Positions 1-7,882 of a stretch of DNA of 64,000 nt are shown here, piece after piece. The notes under the pieces were generated by a model that was given only the letters and a program-made list of their open reading frames with translations, was not told the origin of the DNA and searched no databases. Position 1 is the first letter of the stretch, and the number at the start of each line of letters is the position of its first letter. Source of the DNA: Nannocystis pusilla (GTDB taxonomy: Bacteria; Myxococcota_A; Polyangia; Nannocystales; Nannocystaceae); assembly GCF_020073745.1 (NCBI RefSeq), contig NZ_JAIRAU010000027.1, positions 204,001 to 268,000 on the forward strand, given 5' to 3'. Made by a program: the position numbers and the translations under genes.

Positions 1-402
1 GAGGTGGTCGGCGGCCTCCTCGTACTGCTGCACGCCGAGCTCGGAGATGAAGGTGCTGGTGGCGCCGATGTTGTAGAAGAGATACGGGTTGGTGTCGGGC
101 TCGAGCGGGGTGCCGGGCAGGCCGGGGCCGAGCAGGTGCTCGATCGCGTTGCGGTACTGCGACACGGTGAGGCGCGGCAGGACCGGCTCGGCGGGGGCGA
201 ACGGGTCGCCCGGATCGCCGTCGCTGTCCGATTCGCCGTCGGTGCCGGTCGGCGCGCCGGTGCCGGTCGGCCCGTCGCTGTCGCCGGTGTCGGCGGTGTT
301 GCTCGCGGCCTGGTCGCTGTCCGCGGCGGGGTTGTCGTCTTGGCAGGCGCTGCCGAGCAAGATCAGCGCGCCGGCGATTCCGAGCCGAGGGAGCCTCACC
401 AT
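1..402 (-). CDS. DUF1587/DUF1592-like lipoprotein, 5' part only
   Basis: The reading frame opens at an ATG complementary to 400-402 and runs off the left edge, so only about 134 N-terminal residues are visible. They start with a short hydrophobic signal ending in a lipobox (LLGSAC, Cys20), then an Asp/Ser/Thr/Gly-rich linker, then LPRLTVSQYRNAIEHLLG. That last segment matches the start of the DUF1587 region of planctomycete/myxobacterial DUF1592 proteins, usually cytochrome-associated, surface-exposed lipoproteins. The function of this family is not established. The linker style matches the lipoprotein at 9633-11378, which is also haem-related. The identification rests on one short motif and the missing C-terminus could change it. 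Confidence 0.7.
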   Translation of the reverse strand, partial: MVRLPRLGIAGALILLGSACQDDNPAADSDQAASNTADTGDSDGPTGTGAPTGTDGESDSDGDPGDPFAPAEPVLPRLTVSQYRNAIEHLLGPGLPGTPLEPDTNPYLFYNIGATSTFISELGVQQYEEAADHL

Positions 403-461
403 ACGACTCGAGGTTCTAACACGGATCGCCACGGGCCCGCGGGCCCGCGCGTGCGGACGAT

Positions 462-479
462 GCTGGCCTCGCGGACAGG
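462..479. repeat. 14-bp-period unit, two boxes
   Basis: GCTG, spacer gcctcgcgga, CAGG. It lies at the distal edge of the STAS remnant, in sequence that is otherwise non-coding. Confidence 0.5.
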
Positions 480-612
480 TCAGGCGCGGGCGAGAGCGGG
501 CCCGGTTCGTCTGCGCGTGGTGGATGGGCCCCATCAGGTGGGTCCCGAGCGAAGGCAGGGTCGCGGCGAGCTCGGGACGGATCCCCGCGAGCAGGAGGCG
601 TGCGCCGGCGCG
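480..612 (-). pseudogene. Decayed C-terminal fragment of a STAS domain
   Basis: Read on the minus strand in one frame, this stretch gives GARLLLAGIRPELAATLPSL and ends with HHAQTNRARSRPRL. That lines up with the C-terminus of the intact neighbour at 634-1512 (GARVVLTGIRPEVAATLASL, ending HAQATLVRSRA). The middle is shortened and no start or upstream STAS part is present. This looks like the residue of a tandem duplication of the STAS gene end. A two-box 14-bp-period unit (462-479) lies at its downstream edge. Confidence 0.65.
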
Positions 613-633
613 GCGACGCGGACCTCGCGGGGG

Positions 634-1512
634 TCAGGCGCGAGAGCGGACCAGGGTCGCCTGCGCGTGGCGGATGCCGTCCTGCAGGGTGCCGCGGGTG
701 ACGAGGCCGGCCAGGTCGGCGGCGAGCGAGGCGAGCGTCGCGGCGACCTCGGGGCGGATCCCCGTGAGCACCACGCGCGCGCCCAGCAGGCCCACGGCCC
801 GGGCGGCCCGCACGAGCGCGTCGGCGACCGCGTCGTCGACGACCGCGACGCCGGTGACGTCGAGGATCACGACCTGGGCGCGGGCCCGCTGCACGCCCTC
901 GAGCAGGGTCTGCATGACGTGCTCGACGCGGACCCGATCGAGCCGGCCGACCAGCGGCATGACGACGATGGCGTCGCTGATCGGGATCAGCGGGGTCGAG
1001 AGCCGGAGGAGCGCGGCCTCGTGGGCGCGCAGCAGCTCCTGCTGGCGCAGGCTCTCCTGCAGCAGCAGCTCGTTGCGCTTGCGCTCGGTGACGTCGCGGC
1101 ACACGAGCACGACGGAGTCGGGCGACAGCGGCGAGATGTTGGCGGAGAACCACACCTCGCGGTCCTCGAGCGGCATGCTGTAATCCATGCTGACGACGCT
1201 CTGGCGCTCGAGGGCCTGGCGGATGTGCGCGAGGAAGAAGTCGGCGGCGGCGGCGGGCATGACCTCGTGCATGCGCCGGCCGATCAGGTCCAGCGAGGGG
1301 CGGTAGAGCAGGTCGGGCGCGGTGTCGCCGATCCGCAGGTAGCGGCCGTCGCGGTCCATCACCAGGACGACGTCGGTCATCGCCCGGAACATCGCCCGCA
1401 GCTCGGCCTCGGACGGCCGCAGGACGGCGAGCTCGGCCTCCAATTCGGTGACGCGTCGGCGCAGGTGCGCGAGCTCGGCGATCGGGTCACAGGCGGATTC
1501 GGGCGCGGTCAC
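634..1512 (-). CDS. PAS-STAS sensor protein (RsbR-like)
   Basis: A 292-residue cytoplasmic protein. After a short coiled coil (about 12-35, LRRRVTELEAELAVL) comes a PAS domain (about 38-145) ending in the typical CRDVTERKRNELLLQESL exit helix. A STAS domain follows (about 165-285) with the core VVILDVTGVAVVDDAVADAL, where other family members carry the phosphorylatable Ser/Thr. Here the sequence is DVTGVAVVD, so a Thr is present three residues before the usual position. PAS-STAS proteins of the RsbR type act in stressosome-like partner-switching signalling. No partner kinase (RsbT/RsbW) is visible nearby, so the output pathway is unknown. The 3' end was apparently duplicated (480-612). Confidence 0.8.
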   Translation of the reverse strand: MTAPESACDPIAELAHLRRRVTELEAELAVLRPSEAELRAMFRAMTDVVLVMDRDGRYLRIGDTAPDLLYRPSLDLIGRRMHEVMPAAAADFFLAHIRQALERQSVVSMDYSMPLEDREVWFSANISPLSPDSVVLVCRDVTERKRNELLLQESLRQQELLRAHEAALLRLSTPLIPISDAIVVMPLVGRLDRVRVEHVMQTLLEGVQRARAQVVILDVTGVAVVDDAVADALVRAARAVGLLGARVVLTGIRPEVAATLASLAADLAGLVTRGTLQDGIRHAQATLVRSRA

Positions 1513-1555
1513 GCGGCGATCTTACCGCGTCGCAATGCGCGAGCTCGACGGACGC

Positions 1556-2221
1556 TTAAGCAGAGATTGGGGTGACGGTGACGAAGTAGTCGCGGGCGAT
1601 CGGCTCGATGGCGAAGCCGGCGCCGGGGACCGACTGCAGCAGCGCGCGCAGGCGCGCCGGGGTGTACAGATAAAGTGGGCAGCGATTGCGGTAGCGGAGC
1701 CGGCGCTGCCAGGCGAGCAGGCCGCCGGCGGCGGGGAACGAGAAGAAGGCGCGGCGGCGGGTGAAGCCGACGATCTTGCGGACGAGCGCCGCCGGGTCGG
1801 CGACGTAGTCCATGAATCCCATGACGACGACGTAGTCGAACGGGGAGTCCGGCTGCCAGCGGTCGACGTCGCCGACGAGGAACTCGCAGCGATCGGCGAC
1901 GCCGGCGCCGGCGCCGTGCTCGCGGGCGCGGGCGATCATGTTGTCCGCGAAGTCGATGCCGACGACGCGGCCGGCGCCGCGGCGCGCCAGTTCGACGGCG
2001 TAGTGGCCGGGGCCGCAGCCGATGTCGAGGACGCTGGCGCCCTCCACCGGTTCACAGCCGGCGAGGGTCCGCTCGAAGCGCAGGCGCATGCTGGCGCGGA
2101 AGAAGCGGTTGACGAGGGCGTTCCACGGGGTGTGCTCGTTGCCGTAGATGGCGTCGAAGCGGCCGGCGTAGCCGTGGAAGAAGTCGCGGGTGCGAGCGGT
2201 CGAGTCAGTGGAAGCGCTCAT
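1556..2221 (-). CDS. Class I SAM-dependent methyltransferase
   Basis: 221 residues. The SAM-binding motif I is clear (VLDIGCGPGHYAVEL, about 64-78), followed by an acidic residue ending strand 2 (GIDFADNMI) and motif post-II (GDVDRWQ). It resembles small-molecule or lipid methyltransferases of the UbiE/COQ5-like fold. The substrate cannot be read from the sequence. The ATG at 2221 lies inside the end of the polysaccharide deacetylase gene (17-bp overlap), so the two are probably translated from one message. That suggests a role linked to surface polysaccharide, but this is inference. Confidence 0.85.
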   Translation of the reverse strand: MSASTDSTARTRDFFHGYAGRFDAIYGNEHTPWNALVNRFFRASMRLRFERTLAGCEPVEGASVLDIGCGPGHYAVELARRGAGRVVGIDFADNMIARAREHGAGAGVADRCEFLVGDVDRWQPDSPFDYVVVMGFMDYVADPAALVRKIVGFTRRRAFFSFPAAGGLLAWQRRLRYRNRCPLYLYTPARLRALLQSVPGAGFAIEPIARDYFVTVTPISA

Positions 2222-3092
2222 CGGCGAGCTCGGCTCCGTGGCGCGACAGGTAGTCGCGGAACGTGGTGAGGGGGAAGTCGCGGAAGATCCGGCGCAGCTT
2301 GGCCTCGGTGGTGGCGAGGTTGACGTACGACTTGAAGCGGCGCACCGCGCTCATCGGCAGGCGCGGGTGGTCGGGGTCGACCTCGCGCGGGTGGACATAG
2401 AAGACGACCGGCCGGCCGTCGCGCTCGACCCGGCGGGCCATGTGGTGGATCGCGGCGTAGGGGAACAGGCGCAGGTAGCCACCGCCGAAGAAGCACATGC
2501 GCCGGCCGAGGGTCTCGGTGACGGAGATCGGGAACTCGCCCAGCCGCCCGGACGGGTAGCTGCGCCAGTGCGGGGCGGTGCGGGCGGTCTTGAGGCCGCC
2601 GTGGCCGTGGGCGGCCGGGAACACCGAGGAGTCGTAGCGGTAGCCGGCCTCGAGCAGGGCCTCGAAGAACCAACCTGTCCCTTCGGACAGCGAGAAGCCG
2701 GGCGAGCGGTAGCCGTCGACGGCGGCGCCGATGGTGTCCTCGAGGACATGTTTTGCGCGGGCGACGTCGGCGAGGAACTCGGCGCGGGTCTGGCGGTGGA
2801 CGAGCTGGTGGTCGTAGCCGTGCGAGGCGACCTCGTGGCCGCGGCGGGCGGCCTCGCGCGGCAGGTGGGGGAAGCGGGCGGCGACGTAGCCGAGGAAGAA
2901 GCAGGTGCTGCGCACACCTGTCTCGTCGAGCAGGTCGAGCAGGCGCAGGAAGTTGGCCTCGACGCGCGAGGGCAGGTCGTCCCAGGCCGCGGGCGGCGGG
3001 GTGGCGGGGACGTCGAGGATGTGGAACCAGTCCTCGACGTCGATCGAGAAGATGCTCGCGCGCGGGGCGGTCGACGGCGACGGGCTGGTCAT
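2205..3092 (-). CDS. Polysaccharide deacetylase, XrtA/exosortase-associated type
   Basis: 295 residues, starting at the ATG at 3092. It begins with SIDVEDWFH, the metal-binding Asp motif of NodB-type carbohydrate esterase family 4 enzymes. It continues with STCFFLGYVA, HEVASHGYDHQLVH (two metal-ligand His) and GYRSPGFSL, then a C-terminal region of the type seen in exosortase/PEP-CTERM-associated deacetylases (VFYVHPREVDPDHP). Such enzymes remove N-acetyl groups from exopolysaccharide. No exosortase is in the window. Three 14-bp-period units lie inside the frame (2674-2691, 2733-2750, 2917-2934). The first encodes SEGTG at a position where related enzymes keep the same length, so it did not lengthen the protein. 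Confidence 0.88.
   Translation of the reverse strand: MTSPSPSTAPRASIFSIDVEDWFHILDVPATPPPAAWDDLPSRVEANFLRLLDLLDETGVRSTCFFLGYVAARFPHLPREAARRGHEVASHGYDHQLVHRQTRAEFLADVARAKHVLEDTIGAAVDGYRSPGFSLSEGTGWFFEALLEAGYRYDSSVFPAAHGHGGLKTARTAPHWRSYPSGRLGEFPISVTETLGRRMCFFGGGYLRLFPYAAIHHMARRVERDGRPVVFYVHPREVDPDHPRLPMSAVRRFKSYVNLATTEAKLRRIFRDFPLTTFRDYLSRHGAELADERFH
2674..2691. repeat. 14-bp-period unit inside deacetylase gene
   Basis: CCTG, spacer tcccttcgga, CAGC: a 6-bp perfect stem with a 4-nt loop. On the gene strand it encodes SEGTG. Confidence 0.6.
2733..2750. repeat. 14-bp-period unit inside deacetylase gene
   Basis: GGTG, spacer tcctcgagga, CATG. The core is a 14-bp perfect palindrome, identical to the core at 30150-30163 in an unrelated gene. 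Confidence 0.6.
2917..2934. repeat. 14-bp-period unit inside deacetylase gene
   Basis: CCTG, spacer tctcgtcgag, CAGG. It overlaps codons for DETGV, a place where related enzymes have a similar sequence, so this member may be coincidental. Confidence 0.35.
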
Positions 3093-3124
3093 GCGCCCCG
3101 GCACGATAACACGCCGGGCCGCGC

Positions 3125-5254
3125 TCAACTGGTGTAGCTGAGGAAGGTCGGATCGACGGCGGGGCCGCTCTGGAGGATGGCGGTGGCCTTGTCGACGGCC
3201 TCGCGCGAACCCGCGAGGGTGACCACGTCGCCGACGGCGAGCTTGTGGCGGTGGACGGGCTGCGGGACCTCGGTGCCGTCGGCGCGGTGGATGGTGAGGA
3301 CGGCGACGCTGGTGCGCAGGCGCAGGTTGAGCTGGGCGATGCTCTTGCCCAGGCCGGCGTGACCCTCGACGATCTGCACGGGGGTCATGCCGGGGAGGCC
3401 GGGCAGTATCTCCTCGACGGTCGGCAGCGGCTCGATCGGGGTGCCGTGGTGCGACTCGGTGGCCTTGCGGCTCTGACGGCCGAGCATCTCGACCACCAGC
3501 TCGGCGCCGGCGCGCACGTGGCCCTGGAGGTTCTTGAGGCTGCGCCACACGTTGACGACCAGCGCGAGGATGATGAGGACGAACACCGCGAAGGTGGAGC
3601 CCGGCGGGACGAACGGCTGGGTGATGGCGACCAGCGGCAAACCGACGGCGAGGCCGAGCGCCAGCTGGAAGACGACGATGATGAGGTTGCGCGGGGCGGC
3701 GCCGAGGTCGGGCCTGGACGCGCCGTCGGCCGGGCGCTCGGGCAGGACGATCCGCGCGAGGATGTTGGCGAGGTTGACGCTCTGGCGGATGACGCCGACG
3801 AGGAAGATCGCGGCGACGAGGAGGGTGGCGATGGTGAAGGCCGGCTCGACCAGCCAGGTCGGCAGGGTGAAGCGGTCGTGCAGCGCCTCGATGACGCGGC
3901 GGTGGACCAGCCGCGCGCCGGCGAGGCTGGCGATCAGCAGCGCGACGTCGACGCCGAGCAGGATGATCGTGCGACGGATCCGCTGCCAGGTGGACACCGG
4001 CCCGCGGGCGCTCTTGAGCTGCTCGATCCACGCCTCGTAGAAGGTGACGAAGGTCTGGAGGCGCGCCGGGAGGCGGCGATCGACGGCGTCGGCGATCCGC
4101 TCGGAGTTGCGGACCATCCACGGGGTGGTGAGCGAGGTGAGCAGCGAGACGGCGACGGCGACCGGGTAGATGAAGCTGCCGGTGGCGCCGCGGGCGATGC
4201 CGAGGCCGGCGATGATGAACGAGAACTCGCCGATCTGGGCCAGGCTCATGCCGGAGCGCACCGAGTGCTTGACGCCGTTGCCGGTGAGGAAGGCGCCGAG
4301 GGCGACGCCGACGGTCTTGCCGATCAGGACGAGCACGGTCAGTACGACGACCGGGACCCAGTGGGTGACGACGTCGATCGGGTTGATCGAGAGGCCGACG
4401 GCGATGAAGAAGATCGCGGCGAAGATGTCGCGCAGCGGCTGCACGAGGTGCTCGACCTTGCTGCCCTGGCCCGACTCGGACACCAGCATGCCGGCGAGGA
4501 AGGCCCCGAGCGCGACCGAGTAGCCGGCCTCGGCGGCCAGCGTGGCCATGGTGAAGCACACGGCGATGCCGGCGATCAGCGTGGTCTCGTTGCGGCTGAG
4601 GCGGACGACGCCGCGGATGAAGCGCGGGACGACGAGCAGGCCGATGGCCAGGAGCGCGAGCAAGAAGCCGAGCAGCTTGCCGATCTCCAGCGCGAACTCT
4701 CCGGTGGTCAGGCCGTTGCCGGACGACACCGCGGTGAGCACCGCGAGCAGGAGGATGGCGATGATGTCCTCGAACACGAGGACGCCGAACACGACCTCGA
4801 CGAAGCCGCCGCGCAGCTTCTGCTCCTCGAAAGCCTTGGCCACCAGCATGGTCGAGGAGATGCCGACGCAAGCGCCGACGAACAGCGACTCGATCGAGCT
4901 GAAGCCGAGCAGGCGCGAGGCGACGAACCCGAGCGAGAGCATGAGGCCGACCTCGACGACGGCGGTGAAGCCGGCGACGGGGCCGATCCGGGCGATCTTG
5001 CGCAGGTTGAACTCGAGGCCGATGGTGAACATCAGCAGGATGACGCCGAGCTCGGACAGGCTGTGGGTGAGCTCCGTGCTCTCCTCGCCGCCGAGCGTGA
5101 TCCCCGGGACGTGCGGGCCGAGGAGGATGCCGGCGAGCAGGTAGCCGAGCACCGGCGGCTGTTTGAGGCGCTGCGAGATCAGGCTCGTGACGGCGGCAGT
5201 GCTGAGGACGATGCTCAGATCGCGGATGTGGTCGGCGAAGCCGGCTGCGCTCAT
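3125..5254 (-). CDS. CPA2-family cation:proton antiporter with RCK_C domain (KefB-like)
   Basis: 709 residues from the ATG at 5254 (MSAAGFADHI). This start was chosen because the membrane domain begins right after it; upstream codons read as low-complexity non-protein. About 12 membrane segments carry the CPA2 signature (QPPVLGYLLAGILLGPHVPG near the N-terminus, GVILLMFTIGLEFN, GVLVFEDIIAILLLA). An extra hydrophobic and linker region follows (about 430-590), then a C-terminal TrkA_C/RCK_C-like domain (about 630-705). There is no RCK_N nucleotide-binding domain. It should exchange K+ or Na+ for H+ at the inner membrane. It is divergent from the TrkH-like gene, pairing K+ uptake with cation efflux. 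Confidence 0.85.
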   Translation of the reverse strand: MSAAGFADHIRDLSIVLSTAAVTSLISQRLKQPPVLGYLLAGILLGPHVPGITLGGEESTELTHSLSELGVILLMFTIGLEFNLRKIARIGPVAGFTAVVEVGLMLSLGFVASRLLGFSSIESLFVGACVGISSTMLVAKAFEEQKLRGGFVEVVFGVLVFEDIIAILLLAVLTAVSSGNGLTTGEFALEIGKLLGFLLALLAIGLLVVPRFIRGVVRLSRNETTLIAGIAVCFTMATLAAEAGYSVALGAFLAGMLVSESGQGSKVEHLVQPLRDIFAAIFFIAVGLSINPIDVVTHWVPVVVLTVLVLIGKTVGVALGAFLTGNGVKHSVRSGMSLAQIGEFSFIIAGLGIARGATGSFIYPVAVAVSLLTSLTTPWMVRNSERIADAVDRRLPARLQTFVTFYEAWIEQLKSARGPVSTWQRIRRTIILLGVDVALLIASLAGARLVHRRVIEALHDRFTLPTWLVEPAFTIATLLVAAIFLVGVIRQSVNLANILARIVLPERPADGASRPDLGAAPRNLIIVVFQLALGLAVGLPLVAITQPFVPPGSTFAVFVLIILALVVNVWRSLKNLQGHVRAGAELVVEMLGRQSRKATESHHGTPIEPLPTVEEILPGLPGMTPVQIVEGHAGLGKSIAQLNLRLRTSVAVLTIHRADGTEVPQPVHRHKLAVGDVVTLAGSREAVDKATAILQSGPAVDPTFLSYTS

Positions 5255-5366
5255 CGGTCGGCGAGGATAACCCAGGATTCGGGCGCAAGCGGCGGTCCCG
5301 CACCTCGCGCTCGCCGCCGGCCCGCGCGCGGTCGGTCGTGGTATGGTCGCCGGCCGGTCGCCCCCC

Positions 5367-7424
5367 ATGTCGTCGACGCCGGCCCCGCGCCCGACCCGCC
5401 GCCTGCAGGCCGCTCGCCTCATCGGCCTCGCGGTCGTCGGCGTGCTCGGCATGATCGTGACCGAGGCGCCGCGCGGGCACTTCGGCGCGGCGAGCCAGGT
5501 GACGCTGCTCGGGGCGATCTACGCGGCGGCGCTGGTGCTGCTGGCCCTCGTGTTCTCGCTCGGCGCGCTGCAGGGCCGGCGCTGGGCGGCGCGGGGATCG
5601 CTGATCTTACTTTCCGTTAATGTCAGCGCGTTCCTGCCGGCGTTGGTTCACGACTTCCCGGTCGCGGGCAGCGTGATGCTGTGGAGCGTCGTCCAGGTCG
5701 CCAACGAGTTCTTCGTCGACGACACACGGGCGCAGCGGGTCCGCCGCCACGAGCAGAAGGCGCCGACGCCCGCGTCGGTGTGGATCCAGCGCTACGGGCC
5801 GGCGGCGCGCCACATCCTGGCGGTGTCGCTGATCGCCAACCTGTCGATCGTGGGCTTCGAGATCGCGGCCTCGTGGGTGTCCGACCTGACGTGCCTGCTG
5901 CTCGGGCTCGGGGTGGTGGCGCTGACGGGGCCGTTCATGCTGGCGGTGGTGCGCCAGCAGCCGCGGCACCTGGCGTGGCTGGCGCTGGTGCTGCTCGGGG
6001 CGCCGTGGAGCGCGACGCTGAGCGCGGGGCTGGTGGCGCTGGCGCTGTACCAGGTGGTGGTGTTCGGGTTCGTGCTCGCCCGCGGGCCGCTGTTCGACGA
6101 CCTCGTGCAGAGCTTCCTGCACCGCCCGGCGCTGCTGCTGCTGTCGACGTTCGGGTCGATGGCGGTGACCGGCGCGCTGGTGCTGAGCTTCCCGGCGTCG
6201 GCCCGCGGCGAGCCGCTGTCGTTCCTCGACGCGCTGTTCACCGCCACCAGCGCGGCGTGCATCACCGGGCTGGCGGTGCTCGACACGGCGAGCACGTTCT
6301 CGCCGTTCGGCCAGGCGGTGATCCTGATCCTGATCCAGCTCGGCGGGCTCGGGATCATGGTGCTGTCGACGTTCGCAACCATCCTGCTCGGCGGCCGCCT
6401 GGCGCTGCGCAGCGAGCAGGCGCTCGAGGAGATCCTCGACATCCAGAGCCCCGGGGCGGCCTACGAGCTGGCGAGCTTCATCGTCGTGGCGACGCTGGCG
6501 CTCGAGGCGCTGGGGGCCGGGATCCTGGCGCTGCGCTTCTCACAGCACGGGATGGAGCCGCTCGACGCGATCTGGTACGGGATGTTCCACGCGGTGGGGG
6601 CGTTCTGCCACGCCGGCTTCGCGCTGTGGCCCGACTCGCTGGTCTCGCAGCAGAGCGACCCGGTGGTGCTCGGCGTGATCATGGCGCTGGTGGTGGTCGG
6701 CAGCGTCGGGTTCTCGGTGCTGGCGGCGCTGTGGCTGCGCGCGCGCGGCGAACACCGCCGCTTCTCGCTGCAGACGCGGGTGGTGCTGTGGATGACGCTG
6801 GCGCTGACCCTGGTCGGGACGCTGCTGTACGCGCTGCTCGAGTGGAACGCGACGCTGGCGGGGATGACGACGCCCGAGAAGTGGATGAACGCGCTGTTCC
6901 AGTCGATCACGCTGCGCTCCGGCGGGTTCAACACGGTCGACTTCGCGACCGTGGAGCAGGCGACGATGGCGGTGATGATGGTGTGGATGTTCATCGGCGC
7001 GGCCCCCGGCGGGACCGGCGGCGGGATCAAGGTGACGACCCTGGCGGTGCTGGCCGCGGCCCTGCCGGCCCTCCTGTACAACCAGCCGCGCGCGGTGCTG
7101 ATGCGCCGCGCGATCCCCAACGACATCGTCTACCGCGCCGCCACCATCGTCACCGTCGCCGGCTTCATCACGGTGATCGCGGTGGTGATCATGCTGGCGA
7201 CCCACAACCTGCCGTTCTCCCACGTGCTGTTCGAGGTGGTCAGCGCGGTCGGGACCGTCGGCCTGTCGCTCGGGATCACCGAAGACCTGCACGCGATCGG
7301 CAAGTGGGTGCTGATCGCGCTGATGTTCATCGGCCGCGTCGGCCCGACGTCGCTGGCGCTGGCGCTCGGGGCGCAGAAGACCGGGCGGGTGACGTTCCCC
7401 GAGGGCCGCCTGATGGTCGGATGA
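5367..7424 (+). CDS. TrkH/KtrB-family potassium transporter membrane subunit
   Basis: 685 residues from ATG 5367; an earlier ATG at 5343 adds eight unlikely residues. The C-terminal about 440 residues have the four pore-loop pattern of the TrkH/KtrB superfamily: TSAACITGLAVLD, HAVGAFCHAGFAL, SGGFNTVD and SAVGTVGLSLGI, plus the conserved GAAPGGTGGGIKVTT before the last repeat. The first about 230 residues add extra hydrophobic segments not found in typical KtrB. No TrkA/KtrA regulatory gene is adjacent. It should catalyse K+ uptake with H+ or Na+. A seven-box 14-bp-period array starts immediately after the stop codon. Confidence 0.88.
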   Translation: MSSTPAPRPTRRLQAARLIGLAVVGVLGMIVTEAPRGHFGAASQVTLLGAIYAAALVLLALVFSLGALQGRRWAARGSLILLSVNVSAFLPALVHDFPVAGSVMLWSVVQVANEFFVDDTRAQRVRRHEQKAPTPASVWIQRYGPAARHILAVSLIANLSIVGFEIAASWVSDLTCLLLGLGVVALTGPFMLAVVRQQPRHLAWLALVLLGAPWSATLSAGLVALALYQVVVFGFVLARGPLFDDLVQSFLHRPALLLLSTFGSMAVTGALVLSFPASARGEPLSFLDALFTATSAACITGLAVLDTASTFSPFGQAVILILIQLGGLGIMVLSTFATILLGGRLALRSEQALEEILDIQSPGAAYELASFIVVATLALEALGAGILALRFSQHGMEPLDAIWYGMFHAVGAFCHAGFALWPDSLVSQQSDPVVLGVIMALVVVGSVGFSVLAALWLRARGEHRRFSLQTRVVLWMTLALTLVGTLLYALLEWNATLAGMTTPEKWMNALFQSITLRSGGFNTVDFATVEQATMAVMMVWMFIGAAPGGTGGGIKVTTLAVLAAALPALLYNQPRAVLMRRAIPNDIVYRAATIVTVAGFITVIAVVIMLATHNLPFSHVLFEVVSAVGTVGLSLGITEDLHAIGKWVLIALMFIGRVGPTSLALALGAQKTGRVTFPEGRLMVG

Positions 7425-7425
7425 A

Positions 7426-7513
7426 CATGCCTGCAGGGGCATGTCCTGGAGGGCAGGGCGATGGGAGCATGTCCGGAAGGGCATGCCCCTGGGGGCAGGG
7501 CGCTCAGGGCAGC
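7426..7513. repeat. 14-bp-period array, seven boxes
   Basis: Boxes start at 7426 CATG, 7440 CATG, 7454 CAGG, 7468 CATG, 7482 CATG, 7496 CAGG and 7510 CAGC, every one exactly 14 bp after the last. Spacers include tcctggaggg and tccggaaggg. The array begins 2 bp after the TrkH-like stop codon. Confidence 0.9.
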
Positions 7514-7882
7514 CGACACTGGCCGAGGTGCGCCAGCCCGGGCGGGGGCGGCGCGTCGCCGAAGAACGGCTGGCAGGTCTGCATGGCGCCAGGGCAGGCT
7601 ACTTGGCGGTGTCGAGCGGTTTCTCCGAGAACATCGCCACGCCGCCGAGCGCACCCGTGAATGCCACGCATTGAAGTCGGTTCGAAATACGCTGCAGAAT
7701 CTCGGCGCGAAGGGTGTCGTACTCCTTGAACAAGACCTGAATTCGCTCTTGATCGGTCATGACGGCGCTCCGTGGTGGGATAGCCTGGCCGACTATCCGG
7801 GGTCTGCCGGCGACCGTCCGGGCGGCGGTAGGTCCTTGCGTACCAACAGGAGAGCGCGGCCGAGTTCGGACCAACCCGGCGC
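7514..7882. other. Intergenic stretch with one small ORF
   Basis: Between the 14-bp-period array and the cytochrome-like lipoprotein. Apart from the small minus-strand frame at 7599-7760, I see no gene, RNA or terminator here. The base composition of 7660-7760 is visibly less GC-rich than the surroundings. Confidence 0.4.
7599..7760 (-). CDS. Small ORF, possibly a truncated gene
   Basis: 53 codons from the ATG complementary to 7758-7760. The first about 30 residues (MTDQERIQVLFKEYDTLRAE, then ILQRISNRLQ) look like a genuine soluble helix. The next stretch (CVAFTGALGGVAMF) is hydrophobic like the start of a membrane segment, and then the frame stops (SEKPLDTAK). Its codons are less GC-rich than the neighbours'. 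The pattern suggests the N-terminal part of a longer helical or membrane protein whose remainder has been lost. The nearby array at 7426-7513 lies on the downstream side of the break. It could also be a true small protein. Confidence 0.45.
   Translation of the reverse strand: MTDQERIQVLFKEYDTLRAEILQRISNRLQCVAFTGALGGVAMFSEKPLDTAK

Noticed and set aside
5343..5366. Earlier start for the TrkH-like gene
   Set aside because: The added eight residues are not family-like, and the later ATG is equally plausible; both are in the same frame.
3245..5620. A 791-codon plus-strand open frame
   Set aside because: Antisense to the cation antiporter gene; its translation is Asp/Gly/Glu/Arg low complexity.
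7426..7513. The repeat arrays as a CRISPR locus
   Set aside because: Conserved parts are only 4 bp plus a half-conserved spacer with a 14-bp period; CRISPR repeats are about 23-47 bp with unique spacers, and no cas genes are present.
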